Part shown: in pieces, positions 1-13,002 of the stretch
Position numbering within the stretch: position 1 is the first letter of the stretch
Layout of the letters: every line of letters starts with the position of its first letter
Origin: Sabellastarte sp. h YS-2021
Lineage: Eukaryota > Annelida > Polychaeta > Sabellida > Sabellidae
Length of the DNA stretch: 64,000 nucleotides
Assembly: GCA_964017235.1 (NCBI GenBank)
Contig: OZ024936.1
Location: 58,455,028-58,519,027 of the forward strand
Direction of reading: 5' to 3'
Made by a program: the position numbers and the translations under genes
The notes under the pieces: model-generated
Told to the model about the DNA's origin: nothing
Databases searched by the model: none
What the model saw: only the letters and a program-made list of their open reading frames with translations

Positions 1-61
1 TATAAGTCTGAAATTTGGCCCAAAAATCACTTGCCACATACTAAATCTGACTGTATAGGTT

Positions 62-729
62 TTGAGATTACATCTGGTATACCAGTGGTGTACAGGGTTG
101 AGGAGAGTGAAAATACAGCCTCAGATGGCTGTATCAGGAAGTGCTGATATATTCTCAATTAAGGTAGATTCAAGGTTGAAAACCATATTGATTCACACAG
201 GAGTCGCCACTGAAATGAATTTTAGTAGTGTGTTCCTTCAGAAATACACATGTAGCCCAAAGTACAGGTTCAGGGAGTGTAGTTGGCGAGAGATGCATAC
301 AATGCCAGATCAGCCCAAACCACCCCTTAAAGTTGGTCAATCTGGCTGAGATTTTCACAGGAAACTCAGTTTATATCAGAGAATGAATTTGTATTAGGCT
401 GACCCACTCGAGGGCCACATTAAAAATTTCAATTTCCGGGGTGTGGGGGGCCCCATGCCACCCCTCAGGTAGGAAATTTCAAGTATATCCTAATATTGCC
501 AATCTGAAGCCCAAATTTAATTTTATGCCTATTTTAATAAATAATGAGGATATTTTAGGCGCATTTTGAGCATTACATGTCTGATCAGAAATTATTTTAC
601 CAAAATATTGTTCTAAATATAGCCTAAAATAGATGTAAATCAGCCCAAACCAGTACCAAATGTTGGTCTATAAGTCTGAAATTTGGCCCAAAAATCACTT
701 GCCACATACTAAATCTGACTGTATAGGTT
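62..729 (+). repeat. Monomer with 12-bp deletion (668 bp)
   Basis: The segment holding the NdeI site is missing: 'gtggtg' runs straight into 'tacaggg' at 90/91, where all other copies have 12 more bases containing a 'tgtcata' duplication. Deletion across this short repeat fits replication slippage. It is also a six-G copy, which accounts for 668 = 680 - 12. No other monomer in the window carries this deletion, so it is either recent or belongs to a lineage lying to the left of the window. Confidence 0.9.
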
Positions 730-988
730 TTGAGATTACATCTGGTATACCAGTGGTGTCATATGTGTCATACAGGGTTGAGGAGAGTGAAAATACAGCC
801 TCAGATGGCTGTATCAGGAAGTGCTGATATATTCTCAATTAAGGTAGATTCAAGGTTGAAAACCATATTGATTCACACAGGAGTCGCCACTGAAATGAAT
901 TTTAGTAGTGTGTTCCTTCAGAAATACACATGTAGCCCAAAGTACAGGTTCAGGGAGTGTAGTTGGCGAGAGATGCATACAATGCCAG

Positions 989-1035
989 ATCAGCCCAAAC
1001 CACCCCTTAAAGTTGGTCAATCTGGCTGAGATTTT
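989..1035 (+). repeat. Internal half-repeat, copy A
   Basis: Ungapped alignment to 1320-1366 gives 35 identities in 47 positions. It begins with 14 identical bases, 'atcagcccaaacca', and includes a shared 'gttggtc'. The offset is 331 bp, close to half of 681. Every full-length monomer carries both copies. Confidence 0.8.
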
Positions 1036-1260
1036 CACAGGAAACTCAGTTTATATCAGAGAATGAATTTGTATTAGGCTGACCCACTCGAGGGCCACAT
1101 TAAAAATTTCAATTTCTAGGGTGTGGGGGGGCCCCATGCCACCCCTCAGGTAGGAAATTTCAAGTATATCCTAATATTGCCAATCTGAAGCCCAAATTTA
1201 ATTTTATGCCTATTTTAATAAATAATGAGGATATTTTAGGCGCATTTTGAGCATTACATG

Positions 1261-1270
1261 TCTGATCAGA
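1261..1270. repeat. Perfect 10-bp palindrome
   Basis: 'tctgatcaga' is self-complementary, includes a BclI site and is present in essentially every monomer. No binding protein is implied by the sequence. A CENP-B-box-like sequence (core TTCG followed by CGGG at the correct spacing) was looked for here and elsewhere in the monomer and not found. Confidence 0.6.
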
Positions 1271-1319
1271 AATTATTTTACCAAAATATTGTTCTAAATA
1301 TAGCCTAAAATAGATGTAA

Positions 1320-1366
1320 ATCAGCCCAAACCAGTACCAAATGTTGGTCTATAAGTCTGAAATTTG
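1320..1366 (+). repeat. Internal half-repeat, copy B
   Basis: Partner of the segment at 989-1035. Similarity beyond this stretch is weak but visible, for example 'agcccaaa' motifs upstream of both copies in right-domain monomers. The 100-bp deletion at 54634, 59979 and 63962 removes this copy entirely. Confidence 0.75.
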
Positions 1367-4300
1367 GCCCAAAAATCACTTGCCACATACTAAATCTGAC
1401 TGTATAGGTTTTGAGATTACATCTGGTATACCAGTGGTGTCATATGTGTCATACAGGGTTGAGGAGAGTGAAAATACAGCCTCAGATGGCTGTATCAGGA
1501 AGTGCTGATATATTCTCAATTAAGGTAGATTCAAGGTTGAAAACCATATTGATTCACACAGGAGTCGCCACTGAAATGAATTTTAGTAGTGTGTTCCTTC
1601 CGAAATACACATGTAGCCCAAAGTACAGGTTCAGGGAGTGTAGTTGGCGAGAGATGCATACAATGCCAGATCAGCCCAAACCACCCCTTAAAGTTGGTCA
1701 ATCTGGCTGAGATTTTCACAGGAAACTCAGTTTATATCAGAGAATGAATTTGTATTAGGCTGACCCACTCGAGGGCCACATTAAAAATTTCAATTTCCGG
1801 GGTGTGGGGGGGGCCCCATGCCACCCCTCAGGTAGGAAATTTCAAGTATATCCTAATATTGCCAATCTGAAGCCCAAATTTAATTTAAGGCCTATTTTAA
1901 TAAATAATGAGGATATTTTAGGCGCATTTTGAGCATTACATGTCTGATCAGAAATTATTTTACCAAAATATTGTTCTAAATATAGCCTAAAATAGATGTA
2001 AATCAGCCCAAACCAGTACCAAATGTTGGTCTATAAGTCTGAAATTTGGCCCAAAAATCACTTGCCACATACTAAATCTGACTGTATAGGTTTTGAGATT
2101 ACATCTGGTATACCAGTGGTGTCATATGTGTCATACAGGGTTGAGGAGAGTGAAAATACAGCCTCAGATGGCTGTATCAGGAAGTGCTGATATATTCTCA
2201 ATTAAGGTAGATTCAAGGTTGAAAACCATATTGATTCACACAGGAGTCGCCACTGAAATGAATTTTAGTAGTGTGTTCCTTGAGAAATACACATGTAGCC
2301 CAAAGTACAGGTTCAGGGAGTGTAGTTGGCGAGAGATGCATACAATGCCAGATCAGCCCAAACCACCCCTTAAAGTTGGTCAATCTGGCTGAGATTTTCA
2401 CAGGAAACTCAGTTTATATCAGAGAATGAATTTGTATTAGGCTGACCCACTCGAGGGCCACATTAAAAATTTCAATTTCCGGGGTGTGGGGGGGGCCCCA
2501 TGCCACCCCTCAGGTAGGAAATTTCAAGTATATCCTAATATTGCCAATCTGAAGCCCAAATTTAATTTTATGCCTATTTTAATAAATAATGAGGATATTT
2601 TAGGCGCATTTTGAGCATTACATGTCTGATCAGAAATTATTTTACCAAAATATTGTTCTAAATATAGCCTAAAATAGATGTAAATCAGCCCAAACCAGTA
2701 CCAAATGTTGGTCTATAAGTCTGAAATTTGGCCCAAAAATCACTTGCCACATACTAAATCTGACTGTATAGGTTTTGAGATTACATCTGGTATACCAGTG
2801 GTGTCATATGTGTCATACAGGGTTGAGGAGAGTGAAAATACAGCCTCAGATGGCTGTATCAGGAAGTGCTGATATATTCTCAATTAAGGTAGATTCAAGG
2901 TTGAAAACCATATTGATTCACACAGGAGTCGCCACTGAAATGAATTTTAGTAGTGTGTTCCTTCAGAAATACACATGTAGCCCAAAGTACAGGTTCAGGG
3001 AGTGTAGTTGGCGAGAGATGCATACAATGCCAGATCAGCCCAAACCACCCCTTAAAGTTGGTCAATCTGGCTGAGATTTTCACAGGAAACTCAGTTTATA
3101 TCAGAGAATGAATTTGTATTAGGCTGACCCACTCGAGGGCCACATTAAAAATTTCAATTTCTGGGGTGTGGGGGGGCCCCATGCCACCCCTCAGGTAGGA
3201 AATTTCAAGTATATCCTAATATTGCCAATCTGAAGCCCAAATTTAATTTTATGCCTATTTTAATAAATAATGAGGATATTTTAGGCGCATTTTGAGCATT
3301 ACATGTCTGATCAGAAATTATTTTACCAAAATATTGTTCTAAATATAGCCTAAAATAGATGTAAATCAGCCCAAACCAGTACCAAATGTTGGTCTATAAG
3401 TCTGAAATTTGGCCCAAAAATCACTTGCCACATACTAAATCTGACTGTATAGGTTTTGAGATTACATCTGGTATACCAGTGGTGTCATATGTGTCATACA
3501 GGGTTGAGGAGAGTGAAAATACAGCCTCAGATGGCTGTATCAGGAAGTGCTGATATATTCTCAATTAAGGTAGATTCAAGGTTGAAAACCATATTGATTC
3601 ACACAGGAGTCGCCACTGAAATGAATTTTAGTAGTGTGTTCCTTCAGAAATACACATGTAGCCCAAAGTACAGGTTCAGGGAGTGTAGTTGGCGAGAGAT
3701 GCATACAATGCCAGATCAGCCCAAACCACCCCTTAAAGTTGGTCAATCTGGCTGAGATTTTCACAGGAAACTCAGTTTATATCAGAGAATGAATTTGTAT
3801 TAGGCTGACCCACTCGAGGGCCACATTAAAAATTTCAATTTCCGGGGTGTGGGGGGGGCCCCATGCCACCCCTCAGGTAGGAAATTTCAAGTATATCCTA
3901 ATATTGCCAATCTGAAGCCCAAATTTAATTTTATGCCTATTTTAATAAATAATGAGGATATTTTAGGCGCATTTTGAGCATTACATGTCTGATCAGAAAT
4001 TATTTTACCAAAATATTGTTCTAAATATAGCCTAAAATAGATGTAAATCAGCCCAAACCAGTACCAAATGTTGGTCTATAAGTCTGAAATTTGGCCCAAA
4101 AATCACTTGCCACATACTAAATCTGACTGTATAGGTTTTGAGATTACATCTGGTATACCAGTGGTGTCATATGTGTCATACAGGGTTGAGGAGAGTGAAA
4201 ATACAGCCTCAGATGGCTGTATCAGGAAGTGCTGATATATTCTCAATTAAGGTAGATTCAAGGTTGAAAACCATATTGATTCACACAGGAGTCGCCACTG

Positions 4301-5503
4301 AAATGAATTTTAGTAGTGTGTTCCTTGAGAAATACACATGTAGCCCAAAGTACAGGTTCAGGGAGTGTAGTTGGCGAGAGATGCATACAATGCCAGATCA
4401 GCCCAAACCACCCCTTAAAGTTGGTCAATCTGGCTGAGATTTTCACAGGAAACTCAGTTTATATCAGAGAATGAATTTGTATTAGGCTGACCCACTCGAG
4501 GGCCACATTAAAAATTTCAATTTCCGGGGTGTGGGGGGGGGCCCATGCCACCCCTCAGGTAGGAAATTTCAAGTATATCCTAATATTGCCAATCTGAAGC
4601 CCAAATTTAATTTTATGCCTATTTTAATAAATAATGAGGATATTTTAGGCGCATTTTGAGCATTACATGTCTGATCAGAAATTATTTTACCAAAATATTG
4701 TTCTAAATATAGCCTAAAATAGATGTAAATCAGCCCAAACCAGTACCAAATGTTGGTCTATAAGTCTGAAATTTGGCCCAAAAATCACTTGCCACATACT
4801 AAATCTGACTGTATAGGTTTTGAGATTACATCTGGTATACCAGTGGTGTCATATGTGTCATACAGGGTTGAGGAGAGTGAAAATACAGCCTCAGATGGCT
4901 GTATCAGGAAGTGCTGATATATTCTCAATTAAGGTAGATTCAAGGTTGAAAACCATATTGATTCACACAGGAGTCGCCACTGAAATGAATTTTAGTAGTG
5001 TGTTCCTTCAGAAATACACATGTAGCCCAAAGTACAGGTTCAGGGAGTGTAGTTGGCGAGAGATGCATACAATGCCAGATCAGCCCAAACCACCCCTTAA
5101 AGTTGGTCAATCTGGCTGAGATTTTCACAGGAAACTCAGTTTATATCAGAGAATGAATTTGTATTAGGCTGACCCACTCGAGGGCCACATTAAAAATTTC
5201 AATTTCCGGGGTGGGGGGGGGGGGGCCCATGCCACCCCTCAGGTAGGAAATTTCAAGTATATCCTAATATTGCCAATCTGAAGCCCAAATTTAATTTAAG
5301 GCCTATTTTAATAAATAATGAGGATATTTTAGGCGCATTTTGAGCATTACATGTCTGATCAGAAATTATTTTACCAAAATATTGTTCTAAATATAGCCTA
5401 AAATAGATGTAACTCAGCCCAAACCAGTACCAAATGTTGGTCTATAAGTCTGAAATTTGGCCCAAAAATCACTTGCCACATACTAAATCTGACTGTATAG
5501 GTT

Positions 5504-7546
5504 TTGAGATCACATCTGGTATACCAGTGGTGTCATATGTGTCATACAGGGTTGAGGAGAGTGAAAATACAGCCTCAGATGGCTGTATCAGGAAGTGCTG
5601 ATATATTCTCAATTAAGGTAGATTCAAGGTTGAAAACCATATTGATTCACACAGGAGTCGCCACTGAAATGAAATTTAGTGGTGTGTTCCTTCAGAAATA
5701 CACATGTAGCCCAAAGTACAGGTTCAGGGAGTGTAGTTGGCGAGAGATGCATACAATGCCAGATCAGCCCAAACCACCCCTTAAAGTTGGTCAATCTGGC
5801 TGAGATTTTCACAGGAAACTCAGTTTATATCAGAGAATGAATTTGTATTAGGCTGACCCACTCGAGGGCCACATTAAAAATTTCAATTTCCGGGGTGTGG
5901 GGGGGCCCCATGCCACCCCTCAGGTAGGAAATTTCCAGTATATCCTAATATTGCCAATCTGAAGCCCAAATTTAATTTTATGCCTATTTTAATAAATAAT
6001 GAGGATATTTTAGGCGCATTTTGAGCATTACATGTCTGATCAGAAATTATTTTACCAAAATATTGTTCTAAATATAGCCTAAAATAGATGTAAATCAGCC
6101 CAAACCAGTACCAAATGTTGGTCTATAAGTCTGAAATTTGGCCCAAAAATCACTTGCCACATACTAAATCTGACTGTATAGGTTTTGGGATTACATCTGG
6201 TATACCAGTGGTGTCATATGTGTCATACAGGGTTGAGGAGAGTGAAAATACAGCCTCAGATGGCTGTATCAGGAAGTGCTGATATATTCTCAATTAAGGT
6301 AGATTCAAGGTTGAAAACCATATTGATTCACACAGGAGTCGCCACTGAAATGAATTTTAGTAGTGTGTTCCTTCAGAAATACACATGTAGCCCAAAGTAC
6401 AGGTTCAGGGAGTGTAGTTGGCGAGAGATGCATACAATGCCAGATCAGCCCAAACCACCCCTTAAAGTTGGTCAATCTGGCTGAGATTTTCACAGGAAAC
6501 TCAGTTTATATCAGAGAATGAATTTGTATTAGGCTGACCCACTCGAGGGCCACATTAAAAATTTCAATTTTCGGGGTGTGGGGGGGCCCCATGCCACCCC
6601 TCAGGTAGGAAATTTCCAGTATATCCTAATATTGCCAATCTGAAGCCCAAATTTAATTTTATGCCTATTTTAATAAATAATGAGGATATTTTAGGCGCAT
6701 TTTGAGCATTACATGTCTGATCAGAAATTATTTTACCAAAATATTGTTCTAAATATAGCCTAAAATAGATGTAAATCAGCCCAAACCAGTACCAAATGTT
6801 GGTCTATAAGTCTGAAATTTGGCCCAAAAATCACTTGCCACATACTAAATCTGACTGTATAGGTTTTGAGATCACATCTGGTATACCAGTGGTGTCATAT
6901 GTGTCATACAGGGTTGAGGAGAGTGAAAATACAGCCTCAGATGGCTGTATCAGGAAGTGCTGATATATTCTCAATTAAGGTAGATTCAAGGTTGAAAACC
7001 ATATTGATTCACACAGGAGTCGCCACTGAAATGAATTTTACTGGTGTGTTCCTTCAGAAATACACATGTAGCCCAAAGTACAGTTTCAGGGAGTGTAGTT
7101 GGCGAGAGATGCATACAATGCCAGATCAGCCCAAACCACCCCTTAAAGTTGGTCAATCTGGCTGAGATTTTCACAGGAAACTCAGTTTATATCAGAGAAT
7201 GAATTTGTATTAGGCTGACCCACTCGAGGGCCACATTAAAAATTTCAATTTCCGGGGTGTGGGGGGGCCCCATGCCACCCCTCAGGTAGGAAATTTCCAG
7301 TATATCCTAATATTGCCAATCTGAAGCCCAAATTTAATTTTATGCCTATTTTAATAAATAATGAGGATATTTTAGGCGCATTTTGAGCATTACATGTCTG
7401 ATCAGAAATTATTTTACCAAAATATTGTTCTAAATATAGCCTAAAATAGATGTAAATCAGCCCAAACCAGTACCAAATGTTGGTCTATAAGTCTGAAATT
7501 TGGCCCAAAAATCACTTGCCACATACTAAATCTGACTGTATAGGTT
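5504..7546 (+). repeat. Three-copy local subfamily ('tttccagta')
   Basis: Three adjacent 681-bp monomers share an A-to-C change giving 'tttccagtat' (C at 5936, 6617 and 7298). I saw this in no other copy. The first and third also share 'gagatcacatc' and a 'ggtgtgttcc' change, which the middle copy lacks. The middle copy has its own 'tttgggattac' at its start. An A-B-A variant pattern within a shared background points to local duplication followed by patchy conversion. Confidence 0.8.
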
Positions 7547-8616
7547 TTGAGATTACATCTGGTATACCAGTGGTGTCATATGTGTCATACAGGGTTGAGG
7601 AGAGTGAAAATACAGCCTCAGATGGCTGTATCAGGAAGTGCTGATATATTCTCAATTAAGGTAGATTCAAGGTTGAAAACCATATTGATTCACACAGGAG
7701 TCGCCACTGAAATGAATTTTAGTAGTGTGTTCCTTCAGAAATACACATGTAGCCCAAAGTACAGATTCAGGGAGTGTAGTTGGCGAGAGATGCATACAAT
7801 GCCAGATCAGCCCAAACCACCCCTTAAAGTTGGTCAATCTGGCTGAGATTTTCACAGGAAACTCAGTTTATATCAGAGAATGAATTTGTATTAGGCTGAC
7901 CCACTCGAGGGCCACATTAAAAATTTCAATTTCCGGGGTGTGGGGGGGGCCCCATGCCACCCCTCAGGTAGGAAATTTCAAGTATATCCTAATATTGCCA
8001 ATCTGAAGCCCAAATTTAATTTTATGCCTATTTTAATAAATAATGAGGATATTTTAGGCGCATTTTGAGCATTACATGTCTGATCAGAAATTATTTTACC
8101 AAAATATTGTTCTAAATATAGCCTAAAATAGATGTAAATCAGCCCAAACCAGTACCAAATGTTGGTCTATAAGTCTGAAATTTGGCCCAAAAATCACTTG
8201 CCACATACTAAATCTGACTGTATAGGTTTTGAGATTACATCTGGTATACCAGTGGTGTCATATGTGTCATACAGGGTTGAGGAGAGTGAAAATACAGCCT
8301 CAGATGGCTGTATCAGGAAGTGCTGATATATTCTCAATTAAGGTAGATTCAAGGTTGAAAACCATATTGATTCACACAGGAGTCGCCACTGAAATGAATT
8401 TTAGTAGTGTGTTCCTTCAGAAATACACATGTAACCCAAAGTACAGGTTCAGGGAGTGTAGTTGGCGAGAGATGCATACAATGCCAGATCAGCCCAAACC
8501 ACCCCTTAAAGTTGGTCAATCTGGCTGAGATTTTCACAGGAAACTCAGTTTATATCAGAGAATGAATTTGTATTAGGCTGACCCACTCGAGGGCCACATT
8601 AAAAATTTCAATTTCC

Positions 8617-8644
8617 GGGGTGTGGGGGGGCCCCATGCCACCCC
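8617..8644 (+). repeat. G/C-rich hairpin-capable core (typical example)
   Basis: In a typical copy this reads GGGG, TGT, seven Gs, four Cs, ATGC, CACCCC. GGGGTG at 8617-8622 is complementary to CACCCC at 8639-8644, and the inner G and C runs can pair as well, so either strand could form a strong hairpin. It is the main G/C-rich island in an A+T-rich monomer and contains an ApaI site in most copies. It is the most length-variable part of the monomer and explains nearly all monomer-length differences. Any effect on replication or chromatin is inference. Confidence 0.8.
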
Positions 8645-11600
8645 TCAGGTAGGAAATTTCAAGTATATCCTAATATTGCCAATCTGAAGCCCAAATTTAA
8701 TTTTATGCCTATTTTAATAAATAATGAGGATATTTTAGGCGCATTTTGAGCATTACATGTCTGATCAGAAATTATTTTACCAAAATATTGTTCTAAATAT
8801 AGCCTAAAATAGATGTAAATCAGCCCAAACCAGTACCAAATGTTGGTCTATAAGTCTGAAATTTGGCCCAAAAATCACTTGCCACATACTAAATCTGACT
8901 GTATAGGTTTTGAGATTACATCTGGTATACCAGTGGTGTCATATGTGTCATACAGGGTTGAGGAGAGTGAAAATACAGCCTCAGATGGCTGTATCAGGAA
9001 GTGCTGATATATTCTCAATTAAGGTAGATTCAAGGTTGAAAACCATATTGATTCACACAGGAGTCGCCACTGAAATGAATTTTAGTAGTGTGTTCCTTGA
9101 GAAATACACATGTAGCCCAAAGTACAGGTTCAGGGAGTGTAGTTGGCGAGAGATGCATACAATGCCAGATCAGCCCAAACCACCCCTTAAAGTTGGTCAA
9201 TCTGGCTGAGATTTTCACAGGAAACTCAGTTTATATCAGAGAATGAATTTGTATTAGGCTGACCCACTCGAGGGCCACATTAAAAATTTCAATTTCCGGG
9301 GTGTGGGGGGGCCCCATGCCACCCCTCAGGTAGGAAATTTCAAGTATATCCTAATATTGCCAATCTGAAGCCCAAATTTAATTTTATGCCTATTTTAATA
9401 AATAATGAGGATATTTTAGGCGCATTTTGAGCATTACATGTCTGATCAGAAATTATTTTACCAAAATATTGTTCTAAATATAGCCTAAAATAGATGTAAA
9501 TCAGCCCAAACCAGTACCAAATGTTGGTCTATAAGTCTGAAATTTGGCCCAAAAATCACTTGCCACATACTAAATCTGACTGTATAGGTTTTGAGATTAC
9601 ATCTGGTATACCAGTGGTGTCATATGTGTCATACAGGGTTGAGGAGAGTGAAAATACAGCCTCAGATGGCTGTATCAGGAAGTGCTGATATATTCTCAAT
9701 TAAGGTAGATTCAAGGTTGAAAACCATATTGATTCACACAGGAGTCGCCACTGAAATGAATTTTAGTAGTGTGTTCCTTGAGAAATACACATGTAGCCCA
9801 AAGTACAGGTTCAGGGAGTGTAGTTGGCGAGAGATGCATACAATGCCAGATCAGCCCAAACCACCCCTTAAAGTTGGTCAATCTGGCTGAGATTTTCACA
9901 GGAAACTCAGTTTATATCAGAGAATGAATTTGTATTAGGCTGACCCACTCGAGGGCCACATTAAAAAATTCAATTTCCGGGGTGTGGGGGGGCCCCATGC
10001 CACCCCTCAGGTAGGAAATTTCAAGTATATCCTAATATTGCCAATCTGAAGCCCAAATTTAATTTTATGCCTATTTTAATAAATAATGAGGATATTTTAG
10101 GCGCATTTTGAGCATTACATGTCTGATCAGAAATTATTTTACCAAAATATTGTTCTAAATATAGCCTAAAATAGATGTAAATCAGCCCAAACCAGTACCA
10201 AATGTTGGTCTATAAGTCTGAAATTTGGCCCAAAAATCACTTGCCACATACTAAATCTGACTGTATAGGTTTTGAGATTACATCTGGTATACCAGTGGTG
10301 TCATATGTGTCATACAGGGTTGAGGAGAGTGAAAATACAGCCTCAGATGGCTGTATCAGGAAGTGCTGATATATTCTCAATTAAGGTAGATTCAAGGTTG
10401 AAAACCATATTGATTCACACAGGAGTCGCCACTGAAATGAATTTTAGTAGTGTGTTCCTTCAGAAATACACATGTAGCCCAAAGTACAGGTTCAGGGAGT
10501 GTAGTTGGCGAGAGATGCATACAATGCCAGATCAGCCCAAACCACCCCTTAAAGTTGGTCAATCTGGCTGAGATTTTCACAGGAAACTCAGTTTATATCA
10601 GAGAATGAATTTGTATTAGGCTGACCCACTCGAGGGCCACATTAAAAATTTCAATTTCCGGGGTGTGGGGGGGGGGCCCCATGCCACCCCTCAGGTAGGA
10701 AATTTCAAGTATATCCTAATATTGCCAATCTGAAGCCCAAATTTAATTTTATGCCTATTTTAATAAATAATGAGGATATTTTAGGCGCATTTTGAGCATT
10801 ACATGTCTGATCAGAAATTATTTTACCAAAATATTGTTCTAAATATAGCCTAAAATAGATGTAAATCAGCCCAAACCAGTACCAAATGTTGGTCTATAAG
10901 TCTGAAATTTGGCCCAAAAATCACTTGCCACATACTAAATCTGACTGTATAGGTTTTGAGATTACATCTGGTATACCAGTGGTGTCATATGTGTCATACA
11001 GGGTTGAGGAGAGTGAAAATACAGCCTCAGATGGCTGTATCAGGAAGTGCTGATATATTCTCAATTAAGGTAGATTCAAGGTTGAAAACCATATTGATTC
11101 ACACAGGAGTCGCCACTGAAATGAATTTTAGTAGTGTGTTCCTTCAGAAATACACATGTAGCCCAAAGTACAGGTTCAGGGAGTGTAGTTGGCGAGAGAT
11201 GCATACAATGCCAGATCAGCCCAAACCACCCCTTAAAGTTGGTCAATCTGGCTGAGATTTTCACAGGAAACTCAGTTTATATCAGAGAATGAATTTGTAT
11301 TAGGCTGACCCACTCGAGGGCCACATTAAAAATTTCAATTTCCGGGGTGTGGGGGGGCCCCATGCCACCCCTCAGGTAGGAAATTTCAAGTATATCCTAA
11401 TATTGCCAATCTGAAGCCCAAATTTAATTTTATGCCTATTTTAATAAATAATGAGGATATTTTAGGCGCATTTTGAGCATTACATGTCTGATCAGAAATT
11501 ATTTTACCAAAATATTGTTCTAAATATAGCCTAAAATAGATGTAAATCAGCCCAAACCAGTACCAAATGTTGGTCTATAAGTCTGAAATTTGGCCCAAAA

Positions 11601-13002
11601 ATCACTTGCCACATACTAAATCTGACTGTATAGGTTTTGAGATTACATCTGGTATACCAGTGGTGTCATATGTGTCATACAGGGTTGAGGAGAGTGAAAA
11701 TACAGCCTCAGATGGCTGTATCAGGAAGTGCTGATATATTCTCAATTAAGGTAGATTCAAGGTTGAAAACCATATTGATTCACACAGGAGTCGCCACTGA
11801 AATGAATTTTAGTAGTGTGTTCCTTCAGAAATACACATGTAGCCCAAAGTACAGGTTCAGGGAGTGTAGTTGGCGAGAGATGCATACAATGCCAGATCAG
11901 CCCAAACCACCCCTTAAAGTTGGTCAATCTGGCTGAGATTTTCACAGGAAACTCAGTTTATATCAGAGAATGAATTTGTATTAGGCTGACCCACTCGAGG
12001 GCCACATTAAAAATTTCAATTTCCGGGGTGTGGGGGGGGCCCCATGCCACCCCTCAGGTAGGAAATTTCAAGTATATCCTAATATTGCCAATCTGAAGCC
12101 CAAATTTAATTTTATGCCTATTTTAATAAATAATGAGGATATTTTAGGCGCATTTTGAGCATTACATGTCTGATCAGAAATTATTTTACCAAAATATTGT
12201 TCTAAATATAGCCTAAAATAGATGTAAATCAGCCCAAACCAGTACCAAATGTTGGTCTATAAGTCTGAAATTTGGCCCAAAAATCACTTGCCACATACTA
12301 AATCTGACTGTATAGGTTTTGAGATTACATCTGGTATACCAGTGGTGTCATATGTGTCATACAGGGTTGAGGAGAGTGAAAATACAGCCTCAGATGGCTG
12401 TATCAGGAAGTGCTGATATATTCTCAATTAAGGTAGATTCAAGGTTGAAAACCATATTGATTCACACAGGAGTCGCCACTGAAATGAATTTTAGTAGTGT
12501 GTTCCTTCAGAAATACACATGTAGCCCAAAGTACAGGTTCAGGGAGTGTAGTTGGCGAGAGATGCATACAATGCCAGATCAGCCCAAACCACCCCTTAAA
12601 GTTGGTCAATCTGGCTGAGATTTTCACAGGAAACTCAGTTTATATCAGAGAATGAATTTGTATTAGGCTGACCCACTCGAGGGCCACATTAAAAATTTCA
12701 ATTTCCGGGGTGTGGGGGGGGGGCCCCATGCCACCCCTCAGGTAGGAAATTTCAAGTATATCCTAATATTGCCAATCTGAAGCCCAAATTTAATTTTATG
12801 CCTATTTTAATAAATAATGAGGATATTTTAGGCGCATTTTGAGCATTACATGTCTGATCAGAAATTATTTTACCAAAATATTGTTCTAAATATAGCCTAA
12901 AATAGATGTAAATCAGCCCAAACCAGTACCAAATGTTGGTCTATAAGTCTGAAATTTGGCCCAAAAATCACTTGCCACATACTAAATCTGACTGTATAGG
13001 TT

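Larger units (their letters stand above)
730..1410 (+). repeat. Representative 681-bp monomer with internal map
   Basis: Full-length copy used as a reference map. In order: an imperfect duplication of 'tgtcata' around an NdeI site (760-765); a G+C-average stretch; an NsiI site (973-978); the first half-repeat (989-1035); an XhoI site (1087-1092); the G/C-rich stretch (about 1118-1145); an A+T-rich tract that includes 'aataaa' (1217-1222); a perfect 10-bp palindrome with a BclI site (1261-1270); and the second half-repeat (1320-1366). G+C is about 38.5% by hand count. Consensus copies hold five CpGs, in the contexts gtcgcc, ggcgag, ctcgag, ttccgg and ggcgca. This copy has lost the ttccgg site (ttctag at 1113-1118). 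No Pol III A/B box pair, tRNA fold or long open reading frame is seen. Confidence 0.9.

Noticed and set aside
730..1029. Plus-strand open frame of 99 codons repeated in about 90 monomers
   Set aside because: It begins at TTG (88 codons from the first ATG), has no recognisable domain, and amplified copies carry frameshifts and a stop. Repetition follows from satellite homogenisation.
850..1038. Minus-strand open frame of 62 codons in each monomer
   Set aside because: It overlaps the plus-strand frame antisense, is short, has no recognisable family, and changes freely with the 1-bp deletions and G/C variants.
1217..1222. Polyadenylation signal 'aataaa'
   Set aside because: The hexamer is expected by chance in an A+T-rich tract, with no gene or cleavage-site context.
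730..1410. CENP-B box marking a centromeric satellite
   Set aside because: No match to the TTCG...CGGG core at the right spacing. 'ttccgggg' lacks the upstream half, so centromere identity cannot be claimed.
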